Shown: positions 42,871 to 53,500 of the stretch, piece after piece
Numbering within the stretch: position 1 is the first letter of the stretch
Layout: the number at the start of each line of letters is the position of its first letter
NCBI GenBank assembly: GCA_018136815.1
Contig: CM030933.1
Location: 1,750,379 to 1,814,378 of the forward strand
DNA length: 64,000 nt
Reading direction: 5' to 3'
From: Isochrysis galbana
Lineage: Eukaryota; Haptophyta; Isochrysidales; Isochrysidaceae
Translations under genes and position numbers: made by a program
The notes under the pieces: model-generated
Databases searched by the model: none
Told to the model about the DNA's origin: nothing
What the model saw: the letters and a program-made list of their open reading frames with translations, nothing else

Positions 42871-43494
42871 CTCAGCCACCACCACCCCTCTGCTCCTCTT
42901 CTCAGCCACCACCACCCCTCTGCTCCTCTTCTCAGCCACCATCACCCCTCTGCTCCTCTTCTCAGCCACCATCACCCCTCTGCTCCTCTTCTCAGCCACC
43001 ACCACCCCTCTGCTCCTCTTCTCAGCCACCATCACCCCTCTGCTCCTCTTCTCAGCCACCACCACCCCTCTGCTCCTCTTCTCAGCCACCATCACCCCTC
43101 TGCTCCTCTTCTCAGCCACCACCACCCCTCTGCTCCTCTTCTCAGCCACCACCACCCCTCTGCTCCTCTTCTCAGCCACCACCACCCCTCTGCTCCTCTT
43201 CTCAGCCACCACCACCCCTCTGCTCCTCTTCTCAGCCACCATCACCCCTCTGCTCCTCTTCTCAGCCACCACCACCCCTCTGCTCCTCTTCTCAGCCACC
43301 ACCACCCCTCTGCTCCTCTTCTCAGCCACCACCACCCCTCTGCTCCTCTTCTCAGCCACCACCACCCCTCTGCTCCTCTTCTCAGCCACCACCACCCCTC
43401 TGCTCCTCTTCTCAGCCACCACCACCCCTCTGCTCCTCTTCTCAGCCACCACCACCCCTCTGCTCCTCTTCTCAGCCACCACCACCCCTCTGCT
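42871..43494. repeat. 30-bp minisatellite, 21 tandem copies
   Basis: Units beginning CTCAGCCACCACCACCCCTC repeat every 30 bp without length change. The only variation I see is C/T at one site (CACCACC versus CATCACC): T in copies 3, 4, 6, 8 and 13. Because 30 is a multiple of 3, several frames are open across it on both strands, so openness is not evidence of coding. Confidence 0.95.
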
Positions 43495-43569
43495 TCCGCT
43501 GCTTCTCTTATTCATAGGCCGCGGTGCCGCAGAGGGATCTGAGGCCCACACTCACTTAGGAGTAGGACG

Positions 43570-43705
43570 GGCGAGGCAGTGAAACAAGGGCTATTGTACC
43601 ATGAATAAGGATGGGACTGCACTTTCGACCGTGGCGCGATGCCCGATAGAACACCTCCAGTAAGGCCATCTGCCCCCAAGACAATCTTCGTCGAGAAATA
43701 GAGGA
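43570..43705 (+). mobile_element. Decayed transposon family A end
   Basis: The plus strand follows the family A TIR with substitutions: GAAACAAGGGCT, AATAAGGATGGGACTGCA, GACCGTGGCGCGATGCCC, AATCTTCGTCGAGAAAT. No partner end was found nearby. Confidence 0.6.
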
Positions 43706-43904
43706 TTTTTGCAAGGTTCTCGTAAGGTTTGAGGAGCGGGGTTGGAACAGCTCCTCCAACCCTCTTACAAACGCTCCGCCAAAAAAGATTCTCACTGGTA
43801 CTTGGTTGAAAGAGCGATCTCGCTTCTGGGATGCCCACTAAGGCTGTGAACACCCACCGGCCCACCGGCGAGACCAAACATGTTTTTGAAGGTGGTAGTG
43901 GATC

Positions 43905-44075
43905 ACACCTACATAGATAGATAGTGGTAATGGACAACAGCTACCTAGGTAGATAGTGTTAGTGGAGTAACAGGTGCATGTTAACATGTTAACACTGTTA
44001 CTGTTAACACGTTAACATGTAGTTTGGTGCCGTACTAAAAAAGGGTCTAGGCGCCTCGGGATCCGCAGGCCGCAG
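43905..44075 (-). repeat. Palindrome cluster and SINE tail
   Basis: TAGATAGATAG, CTACCTAGGTAG and repeated GTTAACATGTTAAC palindromes (43913-44020) lie next to a reverse-oriented SINE end (AAAAAAGGGTCTAGGCGCCT then CGGGATCCGC, 44036-44070), the same arrangement as at 4.3-4.5 kb. Confidence 0.5.
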
Positions 44076-44139
44076 GGTGGAGAGACAAGGGGGCGGCGCT
44101 TCCTCCCCCCCCGCGCGCGGGGGGCAGTCGGCTACCATC

Positions 44140-44901
44140 ATGGGCAAGCGCAAAGGGCGAGCGGCGATGGCGGACGACGAGGAGACGTACGAGGTGGACT
44201 TCATCGTGGCCCGCAAGCTCGTCGATGGTCTATCCCACTACCTCATCAGGTGGAAGGGGTACGATGAGAAGGACGACAGTTGGGAGCCTCTCACCAACCT
44301 GGCGGGCATCGAGCAAGATGTCACTGCGTTCGAGAGCAAGAAGAGGAAGGAGGCAATCGACTTCGGCGAGGCCATGCGAGCTCGAGCTCGAGCTGCCCGT
44401 GCCAAGGCACTCGCGGTTGTTTCGCACTCATCCCAGCCCGACGAGTCCGCTTCCGCTTCAACGGATGCGTCACTGGAGGTCTATGAGCATTGCGGCGATG
44501 GCGATGGCGACGACGAGCACCAGCGCAACACTGTATCGTTGAACGGCAGGCAGAAGGCTATTGTTTGGAAGAAGTTCAAGCGGGACATAACCCCTGGCGC
44601 CAAGCCGTACATGTACGTGTGCCAAGAGATCATGGGCACCGGCCAGAGCGCGAAGATTTGCGGCGCTCTTATGAACACGTCATCTGGCGTGACTTGCTTA
44701 TGGAACCACTTCAAGGGCAAGCATAAGGACGCATACGTTGAGCTTAAAGGTTACCTCAAGGGCGAGAGCGACGGAGGCGTGAGCATAGTGGATAAGATGC
44801 AAAAGACCATCGCCGCCACCCCGTTTTGTGTGGAGGCCAGTGCTTGCGGTCGGCCTCGACACGGCGCAGCGCAGCCTCACACTCGAGAAGCCTCGCCTTG
44901 A
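44140..44901 (+). CDS. Chromodomain + BED-type zinc finger protein, transposase-related, 3' truncated
   Basis: Starting at the Met at 44140 (253 residues), residues ~17-65 form a chromodomain (YEVDFIVARKLVDGLSHYLI then RWKGYDEKDDSWEP) with the aromatic cage Y17, W38 and Y41 kept, so methyl-lysine reading is plausible. After an Ala/Arg helix and an acidic linker, residues ~165-215 resemble a BED finger (AKICGALMNTSSGVTCLWNH then FKGKH): one Cys and the His pair are present, but the first Cys of the usual CxxC is missing. This order is seen in hAT-type transposases targeted to chromatin. The last ~30 residues (after KTIAATPF) are probably read-through, so the transposase part is missing or lies in further exons. 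It may belong with the hAT-like piece at 48.3 kb. Confidence 0.7.
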   Translation: MGKRKGRAAMADDEETYEVDFIVARKLVDGLSHYLIRWKGYDEKDDSWEPLTNLAGIEQDVTAFESKKRKEAIDFGEAMRARARAARAKALAVVSHSSQPDESASASTDASLEVYEHCGDGDGDDEHQRNTVSLNGRQKAIVWKKFKRDITPGAKPYMYVCQEIMGTGQSAKICGALMNTSSGVTCLWNHFKGKHKDAYVELKGYLKGESDGGVSIVDKMQKTIAATPFCVEASACGRPRHGAAQPHTREASP

Positions 44902-45858
44902 GCCTTGAGGCGATCCATCTCGATCTGTGCTGCGCTCGATGGGTCGCCCCGCATGGCCTCCCGGGTTGGAGCGGGAGGCCACAGAGGCACAGGCTGCTAC
45001 CGTCTTTCGGGTGGTGAATGAGTACGTACAAACTTAGTAACGGGTTTAGTGGGAAAGGAGCGCAACAAGATACTGTATATAACGAGGCGCATACAATGAA
45101 AAAAAGAGACAGCGTCGGGATGAACGAAAGAGAGAGGGGAAAGAGAGCCGCGATGTGACAAGCTACCCGTCCATGTACAAAGTAAAAATTCGTTTACGTT
45201 AAAGGTTTGGTGCTCCACTCTTCTGTAACCAACAGTTTTTACATCCGTAGGAAACCAGAGCGATTCCCCCCTTTTAAGAGAATCATGGATGGTGTCTACG
45301 TATAGCGTTCTTGCAGAACTGGAACTCTTTTACCAGAAAGGGCGATCGGCTCCGCAAGAGAGCGTGATCCCATCTCGATTCAGCGCCCGGCGGGCCCCGA
45401 CGAGGGTCGGTGGTTGGTGGACCCCCCTTTTTTGCCACTGTGCCTATAACACTCTCCCTCGCACCTTCGACGACGACTGCTTCGTGGACCACGTCGTGCC
45501 AAACCTTCAGGCTAGGGAGGAAAGATGTTATGGGTCGTGAGCAGGGGGACGAGGCGGGGGCGTCAGCCGGCGCCCTGCTGCGCCTCTCTCTTTCCTCGCG
45601 TGTCGCATCTTCCAATCTCCGCGCGGCCCCCCAAGTTTTGTTTCTTTCCAAGTGAAAGGCCCCAAATTTTGGTCAAAAATTTCGATTTCGATTGACCACC
45701 CAAATTTGACAAAAAATTTACAAAACTTACGTCAACCCCAAGGGGTAGGGGCTCCGTTGCCGTCGAAGGGCTTCGGTCCCGCAGCACTAAGGTTATACTA
45801 ACACAACAATAAAACTCTGACGGAAGGGGTCTCCTCGGGGGGCGGCAGGCAGGGTGAG
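44902..45858. other. Intergenic region upstream of the Rieske oxygenase gene
   Basis: No gene is firmly supported. On the minus strand, 44975-44850 can be read in two frames as a short coiled-coil-like peptide (AQIEMDRLKA; LLECEAALRRVEADRK), possibly a gene fragment. Confidence 0.4.
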
Positions 45859-47534
45859 ATGGCGTCGGCGGCGCTCTCGCTCGCCCTCTCGCTCTCGCTG
45901 CTACCGCTAGACGCGCTTACGCCTCGCGCGCCGCCGCCGCGGCGCGTTGGGCGAGCGCGATGGCGTGCCGCGCCACCACGCCTCTCTGATTTCGCCGAGT
46001 GGCACTGGCGCGAGCACTGGTATCCCCTCGCTTTCTCCGCAGTGAGTGATCGCGAGCGGCCGCATCGCCTGGAGCTGATGGGAGAGCAGCTCGTGCTCTG
46101 GTACGATGGCGCGAGGTGGCGCGCGATGGGGGACGTGTGCCCGCACAGGCGCGCGCCGCTCTCCGAAGGCCGTGTCGACGAGCAAGGCCGGATCGAATGC
46201 CCATACCATGGCTGGGCGTTTGAGGGGGAGAGCGGCCGGTGTGAAGCCATCCCACAGGCCGAGGGCGGAGGCGACCCCGTTATGCTAGCGCGCTGCGGAG
46301 GGATGGCATACCCGACGGCAGAGAAGCAAGGCATTATTTGGGTCTGGGGCGAGCCCATCGCCCCTGGCAAGCCGCACCCTCCCCACAGCCTCATTCCAAC
46401 GTGTGACGCTCTCGACGATGAGCGCTTCGTCTGGATCGACGTGTCACGTGACATGCCATACTCGGCGGACATGCTTCTTGAGAACGTTCTCGACTCTTCG
46501 CACGTGCCCTTCACGCACCACAACACCATCTCGAAGCGCGAGAACGCCATCCCGCTCAAGGTGCGCCTCACCACGGCCGTCGCGCCCAACGGCTTTGAGG
46601 GCGAGCAGGAGGCGCCGCCCGTCTTCACTGGCCGCGCAACCGAACGCACCACCGTGTTCCGCGCGCCGACGTACATGCACCACCGGATCCGCTCGAGCGG
46701 TGGCAAGGCAGGAACCACCCCAAACCAAGACGACTTTGAGGCCGGCTTCGAGACGTGGACCGTCGCCTATGCTACGCCCACTGGCCCTGGCCGCTCGCGG
46801 CTGCTCGCACGCTTCCCATTCCGCTTCCCAGAGCCCAGGCGGCCGCCTGGCGTGCTCGGCCGCCTTTTGCCCGCCATCAATCCGCCCAAGCTCGTTTTCA
46901 AGTTCCTGCCGGACTGGATCAACCACTTGGGTCAACTTAAGGCGCGCGTGCCATTGCCTTGCCCTCACACTCCTGCTATCCTCCACATGTAGCCCTTGTG
47001 CCTCATATTCAGGTGCTCGACGATGACAACATTTTCTTGCCACTGCAAGAGCGGCGCGTCGCTGCCGACGGCGGCTGGCGAAACAGCTACATCATGCCAA
47101 CGCCAGCCGACACGTACATCAATGCCTACCGCCGCTGGTTCGACGCAGTGGGCCCTCCGCCGTATGCGGCGCACTCGGTCGACGCATTGCACGGGCGGCC
47201 CCTTGACAAGGCATACTTGCTCGACCGGTACGCGCAGCACACGGCGCACTGCACCTCATGCGCAGGAGCGCTCGCCAACGCGCGCCATGCGCGCCGCGCC
47301 ACCAAGGTGATACTGCTCGCGGCGGCCGCGGTCATGCCGTCGCTGTTGCTCCAACGTGCGCTCCGTGCCACGGCCGGAGTGGCTCTCGTGAGCGCAAGTG
47401 CTATGGCCGCCCACCTTGCGGCCCGCTCCGTGGAGAGCCGGCTCACTTCGGGCCTCTCGGAGTACCCGCCACCGCGCAACTCGGGCAGGGCGGCAAAAGA
47501 GCTCCGCACAGTCGAGCAAGGCCGCTCGTCATGA
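45859..47534 (+). CDS. Plastid Rieske oxygenase, PAO/TIC55/PTC52 family (2 exons)
   Basis: Exons 45859-46941 and 47013-47534 join in frame (GQLK|VLDDDN) by a 71-bp intron best read as GC-AG (AAG|GCGCGC...TTCAG), giving 534 residues, close to pheophorbide a oxygenase. The leader MASAALSLALSLSLLPLDAL looks like a signal peptide followed by an Arg/Pro-rich transit-like stretch, as expected for a plastid reached through the ER. The Rieske cluster is C94-x-H96...C114-x2-H117 (CPHRRAPL, CPYHGWAF). The mononuclear iron site is ENVLDSSHVPFTHH (~208-221). Near the C-terminus CTSCAGAL is the CxxC of this family, a thioredoxin target, followed by one or two membrane spans. Chlorophyll breakdown or a related porphyrin or protochlorophyllide oxidation is the family role; which one cannot be told. 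Confidence 0.9.
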
Positions 47535-47851
47535 GCTATGGACGCCTCATAGACTAGAAGAGTTGAGGTGGCTGCATGTGCTACATCAACAATGCGGGAG
47601 AACAACACTTTGTTTCGTAGACGGCTACGCTCGATCGGAGGTATCCGGCACCGCTGCATGCTGCCCATAGTGCCCACGATGCGCTAGGCCGTGTGGGCTC
47701 CTAGCATTGACATGATGCGGCAGAGAAGAGGAGGGAGATAGTCTGATAGTTGCAAACAAAAACTTTTAATACTAATACTCTCGCCTCACACGTGGCACTG
47801 GGTCACATATCCATAGCCACGCCCAATCCTCTTCCTCTCCCTCATTTCAAA

Positions 47852-48233
47852 AACTATCGTGATAGTTTCAGCGATGGAGCGCGCGCCGACCGCTCCCATT
47901 CCCCAGCCCCCCGCCGCCACGACGCCCCAACGGGGCCGCCCCAAGCCGCTGGAGCCTAAGCGCTCGCAGGCCTCCGCACCGCCCGACCACGACGTCGAGA
48001 TGACGCCGCCTCCATCACCTCCCAGGCAGCCACAGAAGCAGGGAGCAGGCAGGGCCCTGTTCCTTGCTGACCAGCAGACGCTGAGCCAGACTCATACCGC
48101 CAACCCCGCCGCTCAGCCACCCACGCAAGGACTCCCCATGGGGTGTGGCAGCTCTGCTGCCACCCCCATGGAGGCAACTCCCACCAACTGTGCACGCCAG
48201 TGTTTACACGTTAGAAAATGGTGTTTACGTTAG
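47852..48233 (+). mobile_element. LINE 5' head fragment
   Basis: Palindrome AACTATCGTGATAGTT (47852-47867), then ATG at 47874 and MERAPTAPIPQPPAATTPQR, closely like the copy at 30173. It is truncated at ~48190, where unrelated sequence begins. Confidence 0.75.
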
Positions 48234-48297
48234 AATTAGAAAATGATATTATAAAATTTTGCGCGCGGGGCGCGGGGGGGGGCGGGGGGGGGGGGGG

Positions 48298-49575
48298 ATG
48301 GACGGCGCAGGGTTGTTCCGCTTGATTTCATTCATCCTTCAGAATCAGTTGGGCATAGATGTTGCAAGGAGTGTTGTGGGCATTTCTCGTGATAGCTGCG
48401 CGACGAACGGCGTGGCTTGTCGTCAGCTTAAGGTCTGTTGTCCCAACGCTGTCGATATCCTGTGCGCATCCCACACCCTCCAACACACGGGCGAGCATCT
48501 CGTGTTGGCTACTGTGGAGGAGTTTCTGACCCCTTGGCTTACTTTGACCTCTCACACAAGAGCGGCAGGGCTTATTTGGCGCGACATGATGGGACAATCC
48601 ATGAAGGGTTTCTCTCGCACCAGGTGGTGGTCAAGATGGGAAGTCATGAAGGACTTGGGCACTAACTTTGGGCAACTCGAGGCATTCATTGCCAGACTAC
48701 GTAGAGAAGGCATTGGAGAGGCAACATCACAAGCTCTCCATGCTATCATCACAACAAAGGGGAAGGAGCTGCAGTTGGAGCTTGCCTTAGCCATGGATAT
48801 GGAGATACTTTGTACCACTACCTACAGGTTAGAAGGAGATGGCTTGGAGATACTACTTGTCCATGACTTGCTAGAGAGCCTGCGAGAGCGCGGGCGGAAG
48901 CTTGGCCAAGATGCAGCTGACATGCCCAATGTTGCTGCCTTGCTAAGGAGACAGCACATCATCACCGTCGGAACAGCAACGAGGGAGTACTATGAAAACG
49001 AGAGCCGCTGGTACAAGGGTAGGGTATCAGCCATTGTGCCAGGAGCTTGGACAATCACTTACGAAGATGGCTCGACACTTGTGATCAGGGATGAGCACGA
49101 GATAAGAAGCGCTGTAGATGTATGCAACTTGCCTGAATGGACCTCTCTCCTTCCAAATGTGCGAGGGGCGTTCAAGTATCTCGACGATCGTCTGACTGAT
49201 CGATGTCAAGCACCATATGGGTGCCAGCAGCAACATCATGTCACCGGCCTGCTGCGTGCGCTGAATCCTGCTTTCGCATATGGAAAGGTAGACGCACTTT
49301 GGGTCACTCAGCTGGCAGATCTACCTTTTGTGGCTCATTTACCCANNNNNNNNNNNNNNNNNNNNNNNNNNNNNNNNNNNNNNNNNNNNNNNNNNNNNNN
49401 NNNNNNNNNNNNNNNNNNNNNNNNNNNNNNNNNNNNNNNNNNNNNTGGTGTGGACATACACTCATCAGTGCTCTTTGGTGTGAGACGTGAATTTCAACGA
49501 GATATCGACCCTGCCCCAAGTCGAGTGAATGGAGTCAGACCACGTACCACGTGTGGGTTTCAACATGTGAAGTGA
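48298..49575 (+). CDS. hAT/RNase H-like transposase-derived protein with Tudor-like insert, broken by gap
   Basis: The frame from ~48298 reads DSCATNGVACRQL, CPNAVDILCASHTLQHTGEH, SRTRWWSRWEVM, ELALAMDMEILCTTTYRLEG, a pattern of RNase H-like transposase proteins of hAT type seen in algae (by recollection). Around residues 240-275, SRWYKGRVSAIVPGAWTITY then EDGSTLVI resembles a Tudor-type module. The N-terminus is probably missing because sequence before 48298 is a G-run. A run of exactly 100 N (49346-49445) interrupts the frame, so the joined translation across it is unreliable. Codon use is less GC-rich than that of the host genes, consistent with a mobile element. Confidence 0.6.
   Translation: MDGAGLFRLISFILQNQLGIDVARSVVGISRDSCATNGVACRQLKVCCPNAVDILCASHTLQHTGEHLVLATVEEFLTPWLTLTSHTRAAGLIWRDMMGQSMKGFSRTRWWSRWEVMKDLGTNFGQLEAFIARLRREGIGEATSQALHAIITTKGKELQLELALAMDMEILCTTTYRLEGDGLEILLVHDLLESLRERGRKLGQDAADMPNVAALLRRQHIITVGTATREYYENESRWYKGRVSAIVPGAWTITYEDGSTLVIRDEHEIRSAVDVCNLPEWTSLLPNVRGAFKYLDDRLTDRCQAPYGCQQQHHVTGLLRALNPAFAYGKVDALWVTQLADLPFVAHLPXXXXXXXXXXXXXXXXXXXXXXXXXXXXXXXXXXGVDIHSSVLFGVRREFQRDIDPAPSRVNGVRPRTTCGFQHVK
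49346..49445. other. Assembly gap (100 N)
   Basis: Exactly 100 unknown bases, the conventional size of a gap of unknown length. Nothing can be said about continuity across it. Confidence 0.98.
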
Positions 49576-49656
49576 CAAGTTGAGTCAAGTAACCTCCAGG
49601 TGACAACGAAAGGTGTTAGCAGGGATGGGGATAATTGAACGCTTTTGGTCTGCGAC

Positions 49657-49990
49657 ACACGACACCCCTCAGCGCACTTGCCCGTACACCTTGACAAGCC
49701 TTGACGCGTGTTGATGCCACAGACACATACACCTATGCACCCCTTCAAATCTCCCCCTTCGCAGACCCCCGGCTCCCATCTTAACTCCTAACTCCCCACA
49801 ATTTACAATGGGTGAAAACGCCCAGTGAGGCGAACTGATCTACGTCGGGCGACTCACCAGGGAAAAGCGCCGGGGGGGTGGGAGGAACTCTCGTCCACCA
49901 AGAAGAACGGCCCTTATCTGCTCGCGCCGTGAGCAGTCCTAAGAAATAAGAAATAAGTGACTACGACTCGATCGAGTACCATAACCATCA
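49657..49990 (+). repeat. Dispersed repeat family C, copy 3
   Basis: GACACCCCTCAGCGCACTTG, CCCCGGCTCCCAT, ACAATGGGTGAAAACGCCCA and GCCGTGAGCAGTCC follow the order of the reverse complement of 18650-18970. It starts beyond the family's CAACTGAGCGTT end, so the copy is truncated. Confidence 0.65.
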
Positions 49991-50546
49991 TCCAATAAAA
50001 CGCATGAAAATCTCACGTGAGTGCGGCTGTGGCTGCCCCCCCCCCCCCCCCCCGTTTTCTCACAATGCAATAGCAATTACGCACAACGACGACCACACAG
50101 GTATGAGCTACGATTTACGATGCATGTTCCATTTGGCGATTCGCGACGACTGCCTTGGATGGTGCCTGACAACTGACAACGCGCACATCATGTACTACTA
50201 CGAATGTGCTTGCGCGAATGACCGAGAATCATCAAATCAGGCGCAGCACAAAATGAGTACACTCTTGCTCGCTCCCTTTTCTCCGCAATATGTGAGTAAG
50301 TATCAGTGCCGGATTTGAAAAAAGGCACTACGAAGGAGAGTGATTGTAGCTCGGCTGCAACGATGGCAAGGAGGTCCAACCAACCCTGACAACTTGGGCC
50401 CTGCCGGCCTGGAACAAGGTGCACTTCAAGATGTACGTCCAAAGAGATTGCTGGCGAATGGACCAGGAAGAAGTTGGTGAATCGCCTCGTGTCCTCGTTC
50501 TCTCGGGCTCAAGCGGCCACAGCCCGGTTCAAGGCTCATCCGACTA
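49991..50546. other. Intergenic, poly-C run, no gene seen
   Basis: A C-run (50036-50053) and otherwise featureless DNA downstream of the minus-strand Sfi1-like gene. Confidence 0.45.
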
Positions 50547-53500
50547 CTATGCTGATGACGGAATCTCGGCAACCTTCGACGCTCGAAACCATCGTTGCAA
50601 GGCTCTCCTCAATCGGTGGGGTGTCATTGCCAATGCCCAAGCTGCATCCTCGCCCTGCATGCTAGGTTCGGCCGCGGTGAAGGACTCGTCATTCTGCAGG
50701 TCGACCCTGGGCTGGCGACGGGGATCCTCAAAGAGGTGAGCTATAGTTAGGAGCCCAGGCCGTGTATCCAATGTGCCACCATGGCGAAGGGGCGTGAGGG
50801 AAGGGGCGGAAACTCCATCCTGTACTTGCTGATGCATCGTTCTGAGGAAGCTGCGAGAGCCTGGCGCCCTTGAGGCAACCTGTACCACACGCCCTTTAGA
50901 GTGCGAATGCGGTTCTGCTTGTCGTTCATCAGTGGCGGCAGCTGCACAATGTGATACGTTCAGAGGGCTGGCCACGACAGCCGAGGTAGTGAGCACCGGC
51001 CGTGCGACGGGCGTAGATTCCGCGAGCTGGGTGGCAGCTGCCTTGGACTTGCTGTTAAGGAAGGCTTGGTGTGGTTGGAATCCGACGGAAGGTGCAGCTG
51101 CGAAGCTACGCGAAATCGCTCTAGCCAAGTCTTGCAGCTGGCCTACTCGAGGCGCTGATGTGGCACTGTCTATCAATTTGGGAGCTCTGCGTCCGAGAAT
51201 GTTCGACTCGACCGTTGGTGTGTACAATGGGACGCCATCAGGTAGGCGCAGCTGGCGCCAACCCGCAGGCGGGGGCGGGACGGCAACGGCGCCATCACTG
51301 AGCGCAATCGGCCGAAGTAGCTTGACTGGCGGGCGGTGCGAGCGACTGTCCCTACGCGTCGTCGCAGCCCATGCGCGATTTGATCCCGCTCCAATGAGCG
51401 CTGTGCGACGGCCGCCCTCTTTTGCAAGCAGAGCCCGGATGGAAGCAACATTAGTACAGTCGGACCGTCCACCACGAGCAGAGTGGGATTGCTGCGACTG
51501 GTCATGAGGGCGTAGGTCTCCCAGTTTATGCTCTCTCCGCAGGCCATCCCCGTCGCTAGCCCAGGCGGACATATCTCGTTGCACAAGACTTGCTTTGAGA
51601 CGAGATCTATCCTGGCTACACTCGTCGACACAGTTGCTGGTGCCCATATTGCCTTTGGCATCAACGATATCATTGCCCGCGAGGAGCTCCGCGGAGTCTG
51701 CGTTGATAGCAAAATTAGTAGCGCTCAGACCGCCCTTCGCCCTCGCATCCGGCAAGTCGTGGCACGCCTGCAAACTAAAGCTCGGGGTAGTCCTTGGGTC
51801 ACGGCAAAACGTGGAGAGAGCAGCGACTGAAGCCGAACTGCCGCGCGTCGTCCCGGAAGCCGGAGGAGTACTGCAGCATGCCCTAGCGCCTTGAAATTTT
51901 GCACGATCCAGGGCACCGTCGGCACTCTCCGTATGGCGACTCTTGCGCGCGCCATAGCAGTGACGCGATGGAGGAAGCGTTGCGAAACGTCCAGCCAGAA
52001 CGGCCTCGGCATAAGCGCGCGCTGCCGCGGCGTCTGGATGCACGGATTGGATTCGATGTGCCATCCGCGTCCGAGGTGGCGCCGAAGCCGCCCGACGGCC
52101 GGTGCCGGAATGTCCAACATGCCGTGCCGTAGACACGCACGAGAAGCCAGGAGCGGGGCGAGTGGAGGGAGGCGCGTTAAGGCTGTTGCAGCTCCACGTA
52201 CAATCAGCTTCACGGTGGCGTGCATCTCCATCCGATGGCATATCATCCTCCGGCAATGAACCTCGCGATAGCAAGCGAACGCCGGCAGAACGATCCACAG
52301 CAGCAAGTGCGTCGTTGTCAGCTTGGGCGTGAGCCCAAGGCAAGCGCCCCTGTTCGAAGCGCCCCAGCAGCCGTTCGATTGCAGGCTCAGGGTAGTCACC
52401 AACACTTCCACGTCCGCGACAGCTGAATCCACGCCAGTCGGCCGATTTGCTTCGGCGCAGCCCAAATTTCTTGCTTCGTGCTGTACCTATACGAGTCTCA
52501 GTGCCCAAGCCGGCGCACAGGTTGGCTTCATTCGGGTACATCCGACCCGCCTCGGGCCCGTCCACATAGAGTGCGCCTCCTCCGACAAGAACACTTGGGA
52601 AGGCCCTAGTCGCATCAGTATCGGGACGCCGAAGCGCCTCGGGACCGGTATGGAACTTCGATGTCTCAGGATCAGTGCGGTGATCGGGTGCCTCAAACGG
52701 CGCATCGATTTCAGTATGGCGAGAAGATGAAGGAGAGCCGGCGCGGCTCGAACCACGCCGGTCTCGTTGCCTCAGCCGCCAGCTGATTGTTGCACCCGGC
52801 CGCATTGACGCACGCTCAAATTGCTTGGTGAGGGTCACAGCTGTTGTGCTTTGGGCCACCAGCCTTCGCCATCCGCTCAAGATTATGAATTTCCGCACAC
52901 GCTCCGGCTGCGCCGACCAGGCAAGCAGATGTTCACGCGACCAAATTGTCGCCGCACGCCGTAAGACCGCTCGGATCCCGGCGCAAGTTGCAGCACGGAC
53001 CACTTCCAATCGCGCCTCAGCTAACCTGATTGCGCGGGCCATTCGTCGAAGTGTGGAACGCTTGTGGACGAGCATCGAGAGCCTCTGACCCACGAGTCGG
53101 TTCTTCTTGGTCTCGGTGACGAAGCGCCAATTGTGTATTGCACGGCGGAGCCCCTTAAAGCGGTGAGAGAAATGGGCAGCACGGACCGAGGCTGTCACTA
53201 CTCGACGCCATGCCCTTATGACCGACGCCAGACTCTCTTGCACAAAGCAGCGTACAACAGTGGCACTGGTACGCATCCGGCGGATTGCTCGCCGTGGCCC
53301 TGCCGAATCGACACCGAATCGCTTCCTCGTCTCAGCTTGCTTCGAGGCGCGTTCCCGCCACGCCTTAAGAGCACTTCTCACAACACGCCGCCGAGACGTA
53401 AGCGTCAGGCGTCGGCCTTGCGCCGACGCCCGCGCGAGCGAACGCCAGGCGAAGATGACGCGGCTCTCTAGCCGCGTCCGGTATAGCAATTCGGCGGAAT

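Noticed and set aside
42871-43494. CRISPR-like array
   Set aside because: The 30-bp units are directly contiguous with no spacers, and the context is eukaryotic.
42037-43551. Frames of ~500 codons covering the GA tract and the minisatellite
   Set aside because: Several frames are open because both repeats have periods that avoid stops; no conserved domain is present. Kept only as a minisatellite.
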